Source: Gemmataceae bacterium (GTDB lineage: Bacteria > Planctomycetota > Planctomycetia > Gemmatales > Gemmataceae). From it: a stretch of 64,000 nucleotides of DNA. Made by a program: the position numbers and the translations under genes. Position 1 is the stretch's first letter, and each line of letters begins with the position of its first letter. The notes under the pieces are model-generated. The model was not told the origin of the DNA. It did no database searches and saw only the letters and a list, made by a program, of their open reading frames with translations. The stretch spans positions 739,668 to 803,667 of the forward strand of contig LR594585.1 in assembly GCA_901538445.1 (NCBI GenBank), written 5' to 3'. This document shows, in pieces, positions 1 through 7,296 of this stretch.

Positions 1-404
1 TCCAACCCCGACGGGTCGGCCGGGTTGTCGCTGTCCCAACTTCGGATGGCGAACGAGTCGCCAGTGCCACAGACAACCCGCACCTCGGCGGTGCCGAACA
101 CAAAGGCGGCGAAAAGGGCGTTGTCCAGTTCAGCGTCCATCATCCACAGGTTCCAGTGAGGCTGGCCGACCAGTTCGGGAAAGTGAGCCCACTCCAAGTC
201 CTTTTCAGCCAGATAGGCTACCGCCCACTCGCGGAGGTCCGCAGCCGTGATTGCGTTCCGCGAGCCGGTGACTCGCGTTGCGGCCAGTGTGCGGTCGATC
301 ACGGCAGCAACGGCTTCTGCCACCCGCGAGCCCTCCTTTGCCAAACACAGCGTTCGCTTTCGCGGGTCCGCTACCTGCTCACCAAGATTTGTAACCGCAC
401 ACAT
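1..404 (-). CDS. Hypothetical protein, 3' end outside the window
   Basis: An open frame starts at an ATG (bases 404-402) and runs off the left edge of the window after about 134 codons, so the C-terminus is missing. The protein begins MCAVTNLGEQVADPRK and later carries a Trp/Asp/Glu-rich stretch (DLEWAHFPELVGQPHWNLW) followed by alternating hydrophobic strands (VFGTAEVRVVCGTG), which looks like a soluble alpha/beta protein. I do not recognise the family. It lies 28 bp behind the DUF350 gene on the same strand, so co-transcription is possible. Frame openness and sensible composition support it; function is unknown. Confidence 0.6.
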   Translation of the reverse strand, partial: MCAVTNLGEQVADPRKRTLCLAKEGSRVAEAVAAVIDRTLAATRVTGSRNAITAADLREWAVAYLAEKDLEWAHFPELVGQPHWNLWMMDAELDNALFAAFVFGTAEVRVVCGTGDSFAIRSWDSDNPADPSGL

Positions 405-432
405 TGAGCCGGTCGCTGAATGACGGGGTCCG

Positions 433-672
433 TCAGCCGCCGATGGCCCGGACGACGATGAGGCTGATGCCCAGCAGCAGCGCGCCGACCATGATGGCCA
501 CGGCGGTGTTCCCCTTGATGAGTTCTTCCTCGACGTTGAGCTTTGGGGTAATCCACTCGAAGACCTTGAACCCCAGCGCCAGGAGCGCGATCCCGAGCAG
601 CCCGAACGCGGTGGCCGCGAGGAGCGACATCTCGAACGAGTTCGTGGTCCAGGCGTCGGCGAAGGGCGGCAT
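433..672 (-). CDS. DUF350-family small membrane protein
   Basis: A 79-residue protein with two strongly hydrophobic segments (about residues 17-37 and 55-75) separated by a short polar loop containing ITPKLNVEEELIKGN. The two-helix layout, the basic/acidic loop and the length of one DUF350 unit fit the DUF350 inner-membrane family, whose function is unclear. I chose the start MPPFADAW at base 672 because the frame upstream of it runs through an inverted repeat (677-780) that looks non-coding. It sits downstream of the SDR gene on the same strand, separated by that repeat, which could partly terminate transcription. Confidence 0.75.
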   Translation of the reverse strand: MPPFADAWTTNSFEMSLLAATAFGLLGIALLALGFKVFEWITPKLNVEEELIKGNTAVAIMVGALLLGISLIVVRAIGG

Positions 673-676
673 GGGG

Positions 677-780
677 AATTTCGAGTTTAAAGTTTCGTGT
701 TTCAAGTTCTGGGCCGGGCGGCCGAGGGATTATGCGCCATCCGCTCGCGTCTTCAAACTTGAAACTTTGAACTCGAAACT
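677..780. repeat. Imperfect inverted repeat between SDR and DUF350 genes
   Basis: Two 30-base arms (677-706 and 751-780) are complementary at about 25 of 30 positions and are unusually A/T- and TTTC/GAAA-rich for this genome. The right arm lies a few bases past the stop codon of the SDR gene, as expected of a terminator hairpin, but the centre is 44 bases long. Origin is unknown. Confidence 0.7.
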
Positions 781-786
781 CGGCCG

Positions 787-1590
787 TCACACCCATCCCC
801 CCGTGACCGGTAGCACCTGACCGGTGACGTAGTTCGTCTCCTCGCTGGCGAGGAACAGCACGGCGTTGGCGATGTCGTCGGTGGTGCCGAACCGGCCGGC
901 CGGGATCGCCTTGATGTACTCGGCGAGCATCTCGGGCTTCACCTCGCCCATCATCGCCGTTTGGATCATCCCCGGGGCGATCGCGTTGGCGGTGATCTGC
1001 CGCCGGGCGAGTTCCTTGGCGAGCACCCGCGTCATGCCGATCACCCCGGCCTTGGCCGCCGCGTAGTTCGTCTGCCCGTGGAACCCCATGAGCCCGGCGA
1101 CCGACGCGATGTTGACGATGCGGCCGCCGTCGCGCATGACCTCGGTGCCGTACTTACAGCAGTGGAACACGCCGTCGAGGTTCGTCTGGATCACCGCGTG
1201 CCACTCGTCGAGCGTCATCTTCTTGAGCGTTCGGTCGCGGATGATGCCGGCGTTGTTCACGAGGACGTCGAGCCCCCCGCACGTCTCCTTCACCTGCTTC
1301 ATGAGCGCCTCGACCTGTGCGGCGTCCCGCACGTCGGCGGCCATCAGGTGGACCGGCGAGGTGCGGCCGATCTCGCGGCCGCCGGTGTCGGTGACCTGCG
1401 TGCCGTACAACTCGCGGAGTTGCTCGTCGAGCCGCTCGGCGTCGCGGCGGTTCTCGCCGGCCGGGTCGTCCCAGTAGTGGAGCACGCACGTCGCGCCGGC
1501 CTTGGCGAACGCCGCGAGGACGCCGGCCCCGATGCCCCGCGAGCTGCCGGTGACGAGCACGACCTTGTTCGGGAAGCGGTAGGTAATCAT
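787..1590 (-). CDS. Short-chain dehydrogenase/reductase (FabG/PhaB-like)
   Basis: A 267-residue SDR enzyme of the 3-oxoacyl-ACP / acetoacetyl-CoA reductase type, cytosolic and NAD(P)H dependent. Visible hallmarks: the nucleotide-binding TGSSRGIG motif near residue 12, NNAG in the middle, and the catalytic Ser-Tyr-Lys set in NIASVAGLMGFHGQTNYAAAK. The C-terminus ends EETNYVTGQVLPVTGG, typical of FabG-like enzymes. An insertion of roughly 25 residues (around RDAERLDEQLRELYGTQ) between strand 2 and strand 3 makes it longer than the usual 245 residues. The start ATG at 1590 precedes MITYRFPNK; reading further upstream gives only non-SDR sequence. Exact substrate cannot be told from sequence. Confidence 0.9.
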   Translation of the reverse strand: MITYRFPNKVVLVTGSSRGIGAGVLAAFAKAGATCVLHYWDDPAGENRRDAERLDEQLRELYGTQVTDTGGREIGRTSPVHLMAADVRDAAQVEALMKQVKETCGGLDVLVNNAGIIRDRTLKKMTLDEWHAVIQTNLDGVFHCCKYGTEVMRDGGRIVNIASVAGLMGFHGQTNYAAAKAGVIGMTRVLAKELARRQITANAIAPGMIQTAMMGEVKPEMLAEYIKAIPAGRFGTTDDIANAVLFLASEETNYVTGQVLPVTGGWV

Positions 1591-1722
1591 GGGACGCTGG
1601 GGATTGGGGGAGGGGGCCAGCCACTTCGGTTCGAACCTGCTGCGGATTCTATCCGGAGGGCTCGCGCCATGTAGCGCCCCGACCAGGCATAATGTCGGGT
1701 GAAACCAGTTCGGGAGAATCGG

Positions 1723-2403
1723 ATGGCCACCGCGCGGACCTCGAAGTGCCATCGGCACGGGCACCCGGAGTTTCGGCTCACGTTCGATACGAACGCGGTC
1801 CCGGCCGATGCCGACGTGGCGTGGCTGATCGAGTGGCTCGAATCGGCCGTGGCGAGTGGCACTCGGTTCGTGCCGGGCGAGATGTGCCAAATCGGGTGGG
1901 GCACGACGCTGGTGCGGGCGCACGAGAGCGGCGACCTGTCGCTCTGGGAACCCGACATGCGGTCGGTACCCTTCGAGTGGGTCGAATTCGTGAGCACGAC
2001 GCTGGCTCACCTGCGGCTTCAGAAAGATGTCGTGGAGAGCGTCTTGAGCGCCAATGACCTGGCGTTCCCGTCGATGCGTGCCTCGGCCATCGTGTGTACG
2101 CGGCTCGGACCCAATCAAGACATCGTCTTGGAGCGCGTGGAACCGTCAGGTGCCGACTCGGGGTGGTTTTGTGGTTGCCGAGAGGGTGACCACGACCACA
2201 ACAACGCGAGCGAGTTGCGGTGCGTGTCGCTCTACGAGGCGGCCGTGCGAGCCCCGCAGATCGTACCGTACTTGGCCCTCCCAACGGGCGTGCTCGTGGG
2301 CACGAGCAGCGGCGTTCCGACCATCTTCCGCGAGGGCACGCCGCTCGTGTTCTCCCCCGGCTCCTACTTGGCCCGGCGCTTCCCCGATCAAGAGCTGTCA
2401 TGA
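1723..2403 (+). CDS. DUF2185 (Imm33-like) domain protein
   Basis: A 226-residue soluble protein. The C-terminal half (residues about 125-215) reads ASAIVCTRLGPNQ, then DSGWFCGCREGDHDHN, then VSLYEAAVRAPQIVPYLALP, which matches the layout of DUF2185: an initial Cys-containing strand, a DSGW segment, and a late 'P.i..yL..P' segment. Family members have been grouped with Imm33 immunity proteins. The N-terminal half has a CHRHGHPEFRL start of unknown function. I chose ATG 1723 because GGGAG lies six bases upstream; an ATG at 1699 is less well placed. The stop overlaps the start of the metallophosphoesterase (ATGA), so the two are probably translated together. Immunity function is only a family-level guess. 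Confidence 0.7.
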   Translation: MATARTSKCHRHGHPEFRLTFDTNAVPADADVAWLIEWLESAVASGTRFVPGEMCQIGWGTTLVRAHESGDLSLWEPDMRSVPFEWVEFVSTTLAHLRLQKDVVESVLSANDLAFPSMRASAIVCTRLGPNQDIVLERVEPSGADSGWFCGCREGDHDHNNASELRCVSLYEAAVRAPQIVPYLALPTGVLVGTSSGVPTIFREGTPLVFSPGSYLARRFPDQELS

Positions 2404-3302
2404 TCCGACTGGCCCACTTCAGCGACGTCCACCTGAGCGCGCGGCCGATGGGCTGGGCCGGGGGCGACCTGCTCACCAAGCGAGTGACCGGGTGGTTCAA
2501 CCTCGCGGCGCTCGGCCGCGGCAAACGCTTCCAGCATGCGCCGACGGTCGCCGACGTGCTGCGCCGCGACCTCGCGACCAGGGGGTACGACCACCTCGTC
2601 TTCTCCGGTGACGCGACCATGCTCGGGTTCGAGTCCGAGATGAAGCTCGCGGCGAAGGTACTCGGCGTCGGCGACCCGTCGCTGCCGCCGGCGATCGCGG
2701 TGCCGGGGAACCACGACGTCTACGTCGCGGCTTCGGAGAAGGGCCGGTTCTTCGAGGCGGCGTTCGCCCCGTGGCAGCAGGGGCGGCGCGTCGGCGACCA
2801 CCCGTACCCGTTCGCGACGAAGGTCGGGCACGTCTGGCTCATCGCGGTGAACTCCGCGCGGTCGAACAAGAACCCGATCGACGCGAGCGGTCGCGTGGGC
2901 CGAGCGCAGCTCGACCGGCTCCGCGAACTGTGTGCGTCTCTCGACGCCGGCCCCCGGGTCGTCGTGAGCCACTATCCGATCCTTGAACCAAGCCGCAAAC
3001 CCGAGCCGTGGTTCCACCGGCTCCGCGACTGGGACCGGGTCCGCAACGTGGCCGCCGCGTGCGGGGTGGGCCTGTGGCTGCACGGGCACAAGCACGGGTG
3101 GTACGTGCTGCCGAGTGGCGCTGACCTCCCGTTCCCGACGGTGTGCGTCGGCAGCAGCACGCAGTCGAACCGCTGGGGCTACCACGAGTACGCCATCGAC
3201 GGGTGGCACCTGAAGGGCCAGCGCCGCGTGTACGACCCTGCGACCGGCGCGTTCGCTGACGCCGACACGTTCGAGCTGAAGCTGACCGGCGCACCAAGGT
3301 AG
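2400..3302 (+). CDS. Calcineurin-like metallophosphoesterase
   Basis: A 300-residue phosphoesterase with all the metal-binding motifs in order: FSDVH at residues 7-11, SGDA near 60, PGNHD near 100, VSHYP near 190 and HGHKH near 230. The family hydrolyses phosphomonoesters or phosphodiesters with two metal ions; the substrate (nucleotide, cyclic nucleotide or phospholipid such as UDP-diacylglucosamine) is not determined. No signal peptide or membrane segment is visible, so it is likely cytosolic. The ATG at 2400 overlaps the stop of the DUF2185-like gene by four bases. A hairpin with 9-bp arms (3303-3323) directly follows the stop. Confidence 0.88.
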   Translation: MIRLAHFSDVHLSARPMGWAGGDLLTKRVTGWFNLAALGRGKRFQHAPTVADVLRRDLATRGYDHLVFSGDATMLGFESEMKLAAKVLGVGDPSLPPAIAVPGNHDVYVAASEKGRFFEAAFAPWQQGRRVGDHPYPFATKVGHVWLIAVNSARSNKNPIDASGRVGRAQLDRLRELCASLDAGPRVVVSHYPILEPSRKPEPWFHRLRDWDRVRNVAAACGVGLWLHGHKHGWYVLPSGADLPFPTVCVGSSTQSNRWGYHEYAIDGWHLKGQRRVYDPATGAFADADTFELKLTGAPR

Positions 3303-3323
3303 GCGACTCGCTCCGCGAGTCGC
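3303..3323 (+). terminator. Hairpin directly after the phosphoesterase stop
   Basis: GCGACTCGC and GCGAGTCGC form a perfect 9-bp stem with a TCC loop starting one base after the TAG stop. There is no U-tract, so it is a weak or Rho-assisted terminator candidate rather than a classical intrinsic one. Confidence 0.5.
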
Positions 3324-3840
3324 ACCCCGTGCGCAACAAGGGGCACCCGTGTCTTGCAGGCTGAAGGCCTGCGACAACCTCAGCCCAGGCCGTTGGCCTG
3401 GGTCCGAGGCCCATGCGGTTCTCGTCGTCGCTCGCACACCCAGGGCGGTGCCCTGGGCTGAGATTGTCCGACCCCTTCGGGGTCATCACCGGTGTCGTGC
3501 AGGCTGAAGGCCTTCGGCAACCTGACCACGGGGCACCGCCCCGGGTGTGCGAGTTCCCCACTACGGCGCTTGCTTCGCGCTCGTCGCCGGGGTACAACCT
3601 CACCCAACGGTTTCGGAGTCGCGTTTAGCTCGTCGCTCTGCGACAGGACGATGTTGCGTCGTCCGAGCACATGGCCAGCCATGCGACCCGAGGAAGGCTG
3701 TTCCAGCACCGCTTTCGGCCGGCCGGGGGGCAATTGCTCCCCGGCCTGGAACAAGCCCGCCGGTCGTGCTTCCGGGGAGCAATTGCCCCCCGGCCGGCCG
3801 GCGGTGCCGTGAGCCTTCCGCGGCCCAGGATGAGAAGTAG
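3324..3840. repeat. Gene-free block of nested repeats
   Basis: No convincing gene lies between 3303 and 3966. Two similar copies of a motif containing TGCAGGCTGAAGGCC occur at about 3355 and 3500. They alternate with short GC-rich inverted repeats such as CCCAGGC..GCCTGGG, CCAGGGC..GCCCTGG, and GACCCC..GGGGTC. Repeats of the type 'gcaggctgaaggcctgcgac...cccagggc..gccctggg' are, to my recollection, scattered in many planctomycete genomes, where they are often misannotated as small ORFs. All open frames here are compositionally repeat-derived. Confidence 0.7.
3716..3800. repeat. Nested palindrome with GCAATTGC cores
   Basis: Two perfect 29-base arms (3716-3744, 3772-3800) flank a 27-base centre. 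Each arm is itself a hairpin: CCGGGG, then GCAATTGC, then CCCCGG, with single-base bulges. The element can therefore form an outer 7-bp stem (CGGCCGG / CCGGCCG) carrying two mirror hairpins, a cloverleaf-like layout shared with other repeats in this window. Confidence 0.85.
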
Positions 3841-3857
3841 ACCGATCCGACGCCGCA

Positions 3858-3879
3858 CGGGAGAGGGAAACCTCTCCCG
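3858..3879 (+). terminator. Hairpin with GAAA tetraloop upstream of the acyl-CoA dehydrogenase gene
   Basis: CGGGAGAGG and CCTCTCCCG form a perfect 9-bp stem closed by GAAA, a stable GNRA tetraloop. It is followed by TGACCTTTTG, a short T run. It could end transcription coming from the left or act in the leader of the dehydrogenase mRNA. Confidence 0.45.
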
Positions 3880-3966
3880 TGACCTTTTGCGCCGTGCCGT
3901 CGCGTAGAATACAGACATCAAGAACCCCGTCCCTTCTCACGGACATCCTCTCGGGGGTACGCGCAC

Positions 3967-5766
3967 ATGGCGCTCACCGCACAGCAGATCGCGGAGCAGC
4001 GGAAGGACGTCGAGGAACTCATCGCCGGGCCGGACGTCGGGTTCGCCAAGGCGCTGTTCTTCGGCCGGTTCAAGGGCGAACTGCTGTTCCCGTACCCCAC
4101 GCTCCCTGCCGACAAGCAGCAAGCGGCCGACGAGATGACCGCCAAGGTGCGGGCCTTCGCCGACGCGCACATCGACCACATGAAGATCGATCGCGACGCC
4201 CGCATCCCCGACTCCGTCGTGAAGGGGCTCGCGGACCTCGGCGCGTACAAGCTCACCATCCCGCCGGAGTTCGGCGGCCTCGGGTTCGGCCAGCAGCAGT
4301 ACCTCAAGACGATGGAGGTGCTCGGCGGGCACGACGCGAGCGTCGCCGTGTTCGTGAATGCGCACCACAGCATCGGCGTGCGGGCGCTCACGCTGTTCGG
4401 CACCAAGGAGCAGCAGGCGAAGTGGCTGCCGGGTCTCTACGATGGAACGAAGCTGTGCGCCTTTGCGCTCACCGAGCCCGAGGCCGGGTCCGACGCCGGG
4501 AACGTGCAGACCACCGCCACGCCGACCGAGGACGGCTCCGCGTACGTCCTCAACGGCACCAAGCACTACATCACCAACGGCGGCATCGCGCACATCCTCA
4601 CCGTGATGGCCCGCACGCCGGACCCCAAGAACCCGAAGGGGAAGGTGACCGCGTTCCTCGTGACGCCGGACATGCCGGGGTTCGAGGTGCTGGTCGAGCG
4701 GGCCGAGAAGTGCGGCATCCGCGGCACCGCAACCGGGAAGATCCGGTTCACCAACATGCGGGTGCCGAAGGAGAACATCCTCGGGCAGATCGGCCGCGGG
4801 CTCCAGACGGCGCTCACCGTGCTGAACTACGGCCGCGTGACGTTCGGCGCGACCTGCACGGGTCACGCCAAGGCGTGCATCAAGGCGATGACCGAGCACG
4901 CCAAGAGCCGCAAGCAGTTCCAGCAGCCGCTCAGCGAGTTCCACCTCGTCCAGAAGAAGATCGCGTTCGCGGCGGCGCACTGCTTCGCGATGGAGGCGGC
5001 GACCAACGAGTGCGCCGCGTTCATCGACAAGGGCGCGCCGGACTACATGCTCGAAACGGCGATCCTCAAGGTGTTCGCGACCGAGCACCTGTGGACCATC
5101 GTGAACGACACGCTCCAGGTGTGGGGCGGGAAGGGGTACTTCAGCGACCAGCCGATCGAGCGGTGGATGCGCGACGCACGCATCAACACCATCGGCGAGG
5201 GCGCGAACGACGTGCTGAAGGCGTTCATCGCCGTGGTCGGGAGCAAGGGGCCGGGCGAGCACCTGAAGACGCTCCGCGACGACATGCTCGCCGGGAAGTG
5301 GAGCCTGCGGAAGCTCGGCCAGTCGCTCGGCGTGGTGGGCAAGCTCGCCGCCCCGTGGCTGACGGTCGGCACGCCGGCCGTGCCGGTGAAGGCGTTCGAG
5401 CTGCGCGACGACTCCGAGGTGCTCGGCCGCCTGACCCGCGAGTTCGGGCTGAAGCTCCCGCACGTGTTCATGGCGGCGAAGACCGAGGAGAACTTCGCAC
5501 AGGCCGAGTTGGTCCACGAGCGGATCGCGGACATCGCCATCGACCTGTACGTCTCGGCGTGTGTGCTGGCCCGGCTCGACCACCTCCTCTCGAAGCCCGC
5601 GACCAACGGCACCGCGACGCCGGCCGACCCCTACGCCGACGTGACCGCCGGGAAGTATTTCCTCGAACTGGCGTTCCGCCGCATCCGCGAGCGCTTCGCG
5701 GCCTTCGACGACAACGACGACGCGGGCTTGCTGGAGACCGCGAAGGGCATGATCGCGAAGTTCTGA
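3967..5766 (+). CDS. Acyl-CoA dehydrogenase, long C-terminally extended (VLCAD/ACAD9-like) type
   Basis: A 599-residue FAD enzyme of fatty-acid beta-oxidation that forms the trans-2,3 double bond in acyl-CoA. The N-terminal helical domain is followed by the FAD/substrate signature LTEPEAGSDAG near residue 173 and KHYITNGG near 200. The C-terminal helical domain carries SRKQFQQPLSEF. The VWGGKGYF..PIERWMRDARI stretch leads to NTIGEGAND, whose Glu is in the position of the catalytic base of the VLCAD/isovaleryl-type subfamily. A further 180-residue helical extension after the core makes it longer than standard 380-residue ACADs and resembles membrane-associated VLCAD. A family A palindrome begins eight bases after the stop. 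Confidence 0.9.
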   Translation: MALTAQQIAEQRKDVEELIAGPDVGFAKALFFGRFKGELLFPYPTLPADKQQAADEMTAKVRAFADAHIDHMKIDRDARIPDSVVKGLADLGAYKLTIPPEFGGLGFGQQQYLKTMEVLGGHDASVAVFVNAHHSIGVRALTLFGTKEQQAKWLPGLYDGTKLCAFALTEPEAGSDAGNVQTTATPTEDGSAYVLNGTKHYITNGGIAHILTVMARTPDPKNPKGKVTAFLVTPDMPGFEVLVERAEKCGIRGTATGKIRFTNMRVPKENILGQIGRGLQTALTVLNYGRVTFGATCTGHAKACIKAMTEHAKSRKQFQQPLSEFHLVQKKIAFAAAHCFAMEAATNECAAFIDKGAPDYMLETAILKVFATEHLWTIVNDTLQVWGGKGYFSDQPIERWMRDARINTIGEGANDVLKAFIAVVGSKGPGEHLKTLRDDMLAGKWSLRKLGQSLGVVGKLAAPWLTVGTPAVPVKAFELRDDSEVLGRLTREFGLKLPHVFMAAKTEENFAQAELVHERIADIAIDLYVSACVLARLDHLLSKPATNGTATPADPYADVTAGKYFLELAFRRIRERFAAFDDNDDAGLLETAKGMIAKF

Positions 5767-5774
5767 GCTTAGCG

Positions 5775-5838
5775 GGCGAGCCGGGAACGTCAGTGACCGG
5801 AGTGACGTCACTCCGGTCACTGACGTTCCCGGCTCGCC
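5775..5838. repeat. Family A element, copy A1: perfect 64-bp palindrome
   Basis: The 64 bases are exactly self-complementary with no loop (centre between 5806 and 5807). The ends are GGCGAGCC and GGCTCGCC, identical to two other elements at 21498-21560 and 29561-29625. The 48 inner bases divide into three 16-mers: the middle one, GGAGTGACGTCACTCC, is itself a palindrome, and the two flanking ones are reverse complements of each other with partial internal pairing (4 of 6). It starts eight bases after the acyl-CoA dehydrogenase stop. Confidence 0.95.
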
Positions 5839-5850
5839 GAGGTGGTTGCC

Positions 5851-6504
5851 ATGACCGAAGCGGAGTGGCTGGCGTGCGGCGATCCACGGGAATTGGTAGA
5901 GTACCTCGAAAGGCGGGCGAGTGCCCGGAAACTGCGATTGTTTGCAGTTGGTTGTTGCCTTCGCTACGCACACGACTTGGCCGTTGATGATGAGTGGTCG
6001 CAAACTGTCGAGGTTGCTGAACGGTTTGCCGATGGGACGGCAACAGTAGCCGAACTCGATGCTGTGGGGGGCTACAACTCCGATGAAGATCCAGCGCTTG
6101 AAGCGGCTGCCCTGCCACACCCCGATATCCCGTTCACATACCACGCCGCTCGCGCAGCCTATTTGACGTGGTGCTTTGTCGCTGATCCGGTCGGCAATCA
6201 GGGACCAACGCCCGCCGCTCGGGCACGCATGGCTGCGGAACAGCAGGCGCTCTCGATGCTTCTTCACGACATCGCCGGTAACCCGTTCCGCCCGGTCGCG
6301 TTCGATCCCGAGTGGCGCACATCAACGGCGGTCGCGCTGGCGCAGCAGATGTACGAGTCGCGGGACTTCGGCGCGATGCCGATCCTGGCCGACGCGCTGC
6401 AAGACGCGGGGTGCGACAGCGACGACATGCTAAGCCATTGCCGCGGGCCGGGGCCGCACTGCCGCGGGTGCTGGGTCGGCGACCTCGTGCTCGGAAAGAG
6501 TTGA
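5851..6504 (+). CDS. Gemmata paralogue-family protein ('MTEAEWLACxDP')
   Basis: A 217-residue soluble protein starting MTEAEWLACGDPRELVEYLE, followed by ASARKLRLFAVGCCLRY. It ends in a Cys-rich C-terminus (CDSDDMLSHCRGPGPHCRGCW, LVLGK). This start and end are typical of a protein family that I recognise as strongly expanded in Gemmata-type genomes; its function is unknown. I start at ATG 5851 with GAGGTGG five bases before it; an upstream GTG adds three residues. The base composition is less G+C-biased than in neighbouring genes. It follows palindrome A1 with 12 bases between them. Confidence 0.8.
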   Translation: MTEAEWLACGDPRELVEYLERRASARKLRLFAVGCCLRYAHDLAVDDEWSQTVEVAERFADGTATVAELDAVGGYNSDEDPALEAAALPHPDIPFTYHAARAAYLTWCFVADPVGNQGPTPAARARMAAEQQALSMLLHDIAGNPFRPVAFDPEWRTSTAVALAQQMYESRDFGAMPILADALQDAGCDSDDMLSHCRGPGPHCRGCWVGDLVLGKS

Positions 6505-6507
6505 CCG

Positions 6508-6930
6508 TCACGTCGGGTCGTCGGGCGGGAACAGGTTGAACCACTCCTCGGCCTCGCGGATCATGACCCGCCGCGGGCGGTTCAGGTCGATGGCGTCCAC
6601 CGTCGCGCGACCGATGGCCGTCAGGCCGACGACACGCCGGTCGGCGTTCCAGGCGAAGTGATCGCCCCAGCGTTGTGTGCGGGGGTTGAACAGAGGGACC
6701 GCCAGACCGGTTTCGGAGTCCGGAGACGCCACGCGGCTCGATTTCGCGAGGTTGCACCCCGGACACGCCAGGGCCAAGTTGCCCGGATCGTCCGACCCAC
6801 CGGCGGATTGGGGCGAGATGTGCTCGATGTGGAACGTCGCCCCCTGGAGCGACTGGTGCATGCGGCAGTATTCGCACCGGTATCCGGCGCGGGCGGCGAC
6901 CTGCCGGACCGTCTCGGCCCACGACGTCAC
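6508..6930 (-). CDS. HNH endonuclease
   Basis: A 140-residue HNH nuclease. The zinc/active-site features are visible: CEYCR near residue 19, HIEHISPQSAGG near 34-45 with the catalytic His, and NLALACPGCNLAKSSRV with the second CxxC near 52-68. Such stand-alone HNH proteins cut DNA in mobile or defence settings, but the role here is unknown. The likely GTG start overlaps the stop of the small upstream gene (GTGA), which suggests translational coupling. It is convergent with the paralogue-family gene at 5851-6504, the two stops being only a few bases apart. Confidence 0.85.
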   Translation of the reverse strand: MTSWAETVRQVAARAGYRCEYCRMHQSLQGATFHIEHISPQSAGGSDDPGNLALACPGCNLAKSSRVASPDSETGLAVPLFNPRTQRWGDHFAWNADRRVVGLTAIGRATVDAIDLNRPRRVMIREAEEWFNLFPPDDPT

Positions 6931-7151
6931 GGCGACTTCCGGCCGAGGACGCGGAGCGCTTTCGCGCGAACGACCGCGATCGACTCGCTCAGCTCGACGA
7001 GCGACTCCAGCTCGACCCGCTCGTCGGGAGTCAACACCCCGTTCGTGTTCCGGTCCATGAGCGATTGGAGTCGGGCGTCGGTCCTCGGCGGGAACCGCAT
7101 CCCGGCGACCGATTCGAGAAGTTCCAGCGGCGTTTCAACAACGGCGGTCAT
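6927..7151 (-). CDS. Small protein preceding an HNH nuclease
   Basis: A 74-residue, mostly helical protein with the sequence LTPDERVELESLVELSESIA in the middle. To my recollection, small genes of this kind ahead of HNH nuclease genes are common in cyanobacteria and planctomycetes, and a toxin-antitoxin-like relation has been suspected for similar pairs. The overlap with the nuclease start (GTGA) shows they form one unit. I see no DNA-binding motif. Divergent promoters must lie in the 145 bases between it and the kinase gene. Confidence 0.65.
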   Translation of the reverse strand: MTAVVETPLELLESVAGMRFPPRTDARLQSLMDRNTNGVLTPDERVELESLVELSESIAVVRAKALRVLGRKSP

Positions 7152-7226
7152 GGTCCCTCCCGGGTGCGGCGTCCGGTTGAATTATTGCCCCGACCCGCGG
7201 TTCACGCAACGTCGGGCTTCACCTGC

Positions 7227-7254
7227 TTGAGTTTCCGCCGCCGGTGCCGATAAT
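7227..7254 (+). promoter_or_regulatory. Sigma70-like promoter for the kinase gene
   Basis: TTGAGT (7227-7232), a 16-base spacer and GATAAT (7249-7254) resemble the housekeeping promoter consensus in an otherwise GC-rich stretch. The ATG of the kinase gene follows 42 bases later. Prediction by eye only. Confidence 0.45.
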
Positions 7255-7296
7255 TGCACTTCGAGCCCGACCTCTCCGGGTGCGCCGGCCGACCCC

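Noticed and set aside
3380-3946. Several small ORFs in the repeat block
   Set aside because: All are read through inverted repeats and have no ribosome-binding site; similar ORFs in planctomycetes derive from repeats.
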